Shown: positions 12,167 to 13,699 of the stretch, in pieces
Position numbering within the stretch: position 1 is the stretch's first letter
Layout: every line of letters begins with the position of its first letter
From: Thermodesulfatator sp.
GTDB taxonomy: Bacteria > Desulfobacterota > Thermodesulfobacteria > Thermodesulfobacteriales > Thermodesulfobacteriaceae
NCBI GenBank assembly: GCA_026993045.1
Contig: JALWWR010000163.1
Span: forward strand, 1 to 13,699
Direction of reading: 5' to 3'
Length of the DNA: 13,699 nucleotides
The notes under the pieces: generated by a model
The model's database searches: none
Told to the model about the DNA's origin: nothing
Seen by the model: only the letters and a program-made list of their open reading frames with translations
Translations under genes and position numbers: made by a program

Positions 12167-13699
12167 ATCTCGAATGGCGGGAACGGCTGAAACGCAAGCG
12201 CGAGTTCTATTTTTTATTGATAGCCTTAGGTCTTTTTGTTCTCTTAGCCGCGGTAGAATTTAAAGTCTTTAAGATCCTGCCTTTTGATTTTTCTGGGCAA
12301 AATCTCATCATATTTGCTCTCATCCAAGTGAACCTTATTCTCCTCTTGTTAGTTTTTTACTTGATCTTGCGCAATCTCCTTAAGACCATCCTTGAGACCC
12401 GTCGTTCACGCCTTTCCAAAAGTCTACGCCTAAAGTTAACCCTCTCCTTCGTGCTTTTAAGTCTTATTCCCGCCACCCTGCTTTTTACTATTTCTTACCA
12501 TTTTATCGAAACCAGTCTGGAATATTGGTTTGGAAGCAACTTGGACCAGCAGCTGGAAAAGGCCCTTTTAGAGGCTCGGGGTTATTACCAGGAGAAAGAG
12601 AAGGAGCTAGAACAGAAGGCCCGCAAGTTCAGCGCGGACTATGTGCAGAAGACCCGTCGGCTTTCCGGAAAACATGTCCGCCGATACCGTAAAAAACTGG
12701 ATCTGGCAAGCCTTGAGGTCTACAATTCCCGGGGCCAGCTCTGGAAAAGCTCTTACGCTCGGGGGATAAAGGGCCCGCTTTCGCTTTCTCCCTCCTTGAA
12801 AGAGACCCTGTTAAAAGGGGAGCCGGTGTCGGAGACTAGCGAATGGGGCTCAAGGGTTTTGCTTCGAGTTTTTATTCCTGCTACTTATAAGAGACAGACG
12901 ATTTTCATAGCAGCCGGAGAGTTCTTAGACCCAGGCCTTGAAAAACTCATCAAAGATATAAGCTCCGGGGTGGGGCTCTATCAACAATTAAAATTCCTTA
13001 AAAAACCCCTTAAGACCTCCTTGCTATTGGCCTTGCTTTTGGTGACCCTGCTTACCATCTTTGTGGGCCTCTGGTTTGGGATGCGATTTGCCCGGCGTTT
13101 GACCCATCCTTTACAAGAACTCACCGAGGCCGCCGGCCGGATTGCTTCCCGGGATTTTCAGGTCCGTCTGCCCACGGAGGGGCCGGACGAAGTGGGAGTA
13201 TTGGTCCGGGCCTTTCGCGAAATGACGCGGGAGCTTTCCCGGTATCGGGAACGGGTGGAAGAGACTACTAAGGCCCTTTCCGAAACTAACATAGAGCTTT
13301 CTAGGCGTACAGCTTATCTTGAGACCGTTTTGGCCCATATCACCTCTGGGGTGATAGCCGCGGACCAGAAGGAGATCATCACCTTGATAAACCGCCGGGC
13401 TCAGGAACTTCTAGGTCTGAGTTCTTCTTGTGTGGGGGGCTCTTTAAAGGAGGTCCTTTCTCCTCCTCTTTATTCTACCTTTAAAGACTTAATGGAAAGG
13501 CTCCCGCCGGAACGTCCTCTGAGCACCCCGGTGCGCCTTTATGAAGGGGAGCGCAGTTTAGTGCTTTCGGTCACCGTAACCACGTTGCCGGCCAAGGCCT
13601 TCCCGGGCTATCTCTTTATTTTAGAGGACTTCACTGAAAAAGAACGTATGGAAAGGCTAGCGGCTTGGCGCGAGGTGGCCCGTCGCATCGCCCACGAAG
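12163..13699 (+). CDS. NtrY-like sensor histidine kinase (3' truncated by window edge)
   Basis: The frame from ATG at 12163 is open to the last base, giving 512 residues of an incomplete protein. Order: two N-terminal membrane helices (about 16-34 and 47-70), a third (about 93-114), an extracytoplasmic region (about 115-283), a fourth helix (about 284-307), a HAMP linker (about 308-360), a PAS-like domain (about 385-490) and the start of the dimerisation/phospho-acceptor domain. The window ends at REVARRIAHE, where H511 is the expected phosphorylated histidine. This layout and LSLIPATLLFTI near 99-110 fit NtrY-type kinases, which usually pair with a sigma-54 activator (NtrX-like). The partner would lie downstream. 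No Shine-Dalgarno precedes the ATG, which overlaps the DUF4390 stop. Nitrogen control is not implied; relatives respond to varied signals. Confidence 0.88.
   Translation, partial: MNLEWRERLKRKREFYFLLIALGLFVLLAAVEFKVFKILPFDFSGQNLIIFALIQVNLILLLLVFYLILRNLLKTILETRRSRLSKSLRLKLTLSFVLLSLIPATLLFTISYHFIETSLEYWFGSNLDQQLEKALLEARGYYQEKEKELEQKARKFSADYVQKTRRLSGKHVRRYRKKLDLASLEVYNSRGQLWKSSYARGIKGPLSLSPSLKETLLKGEPVSETSEWGSRVLLRVFIPATYKRQTIFIAAGEFLDPGLEKLIKDISSGVGLYQQLKFLKKPLKTSLLLALLLVTLLTIFVGLWFGMRFARRLTHPLQELTEAAGRIASRDFQVRLPTEGPDEVGVLVRAFREMTRELSRYRERVEETTKALSETNIELSRRTAYLETVLAHITSGVIAADQKEIITLINRRAQELLGLSSSCVGGSLKEVLSPPLYSTFKDLMERLPPERPLSTPVRLYEGERSLVLSVTVTTLPAKAFPGYLFILEDFTEKERMERLAAWREVARRIAHE

Noticed and set aside
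1..13699. CRISPR array, toxin-antitoxin pair or known defence system
   Set aside because: No spaced direct repeats and no proteins of such families were seen on either strand.

Overview
The window looks like chromosomal DNA of a thermophilic, anaerobic Gram-negative bacterium, most likely from the Thermodesulfobacteriota (Thermodesulfobacterium, Thermosulfurimonas or Thermodesulfatator type). This is inferred from the gene content: a siroheme decarboxylase (alternative heme route), a DUF362 ferredoxin protein, a THEP1-type NTPase domain, an iron-sulfur-flavoprotein-like protein, a TolC-type outer membrane protein and Lys/Glu/Arg-rich proteins. No marker in the window fixes the species.

Layout. 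(1) Positions 1-158 are the right end of an IS481-like insertion sequence: the last 31 codons of its transposase and the terminal sequence. It abuts a decayed TPR-type gene (159-778) that carries two in-frame stop codons. (2) On the minus strand, 744-1727 encodes a fused AhbA-AhbB siroheme decarboxylase. It diverges, with only 29 bases between starts, from a long tightly packed plus-strand cluster. The shared gap holds a palindromic TTTAATTAAA that gives a -10 element to both directions. (3) The plus-strand cluster 1757-8966 has seven genes joined by 1-29 base overlaps or 1-2 base gaps: DUF362/ferredoxin protein, Smr-domain protein, a THEP1-NTPase/thymidylate kinase fusion, a cyclophilin-like protein, and a complete EmrA/EmrB/TolC-like three-part export pump. 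(4) On the minus strand, tRNA-Arg(ACG) is followed after 9 bases by queF, whose 3' end overlaps the 3' end of the TolC-like gene. (5) A second packed plus-strand cluster runs from 9514 to the window edge: an aminopropyltransferase (spermidine-synthase family), a flavodoxin-fold flavoprotein with a four-cysteine motif, a nitroreductase, a DUF4390 protein, and an NtrY-like sensor kinase cut off one residue after its phospho-acceptor histidine.

How it fits together. The pump genes form a self-contained unit (inner membrane transporter, periplasmic adaptor, outer membrane duct) with no regulator beside them. The front of that cluster mixes redox, nucleotide and nucleic-acid functions, so shared transcription is clearer than shared function. 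The second cluster joins polyamine synthesis, two flavoproteins and a membrane sensor. I do not see an obvious new defence or mobile system. The most unusual items are the NTPase-thymidylate kinase fusion, the symmetric divergent promoter, the tRNA-queF arrangement with no ribosome binding site, and the recent-looking gene decay next to the IS end.
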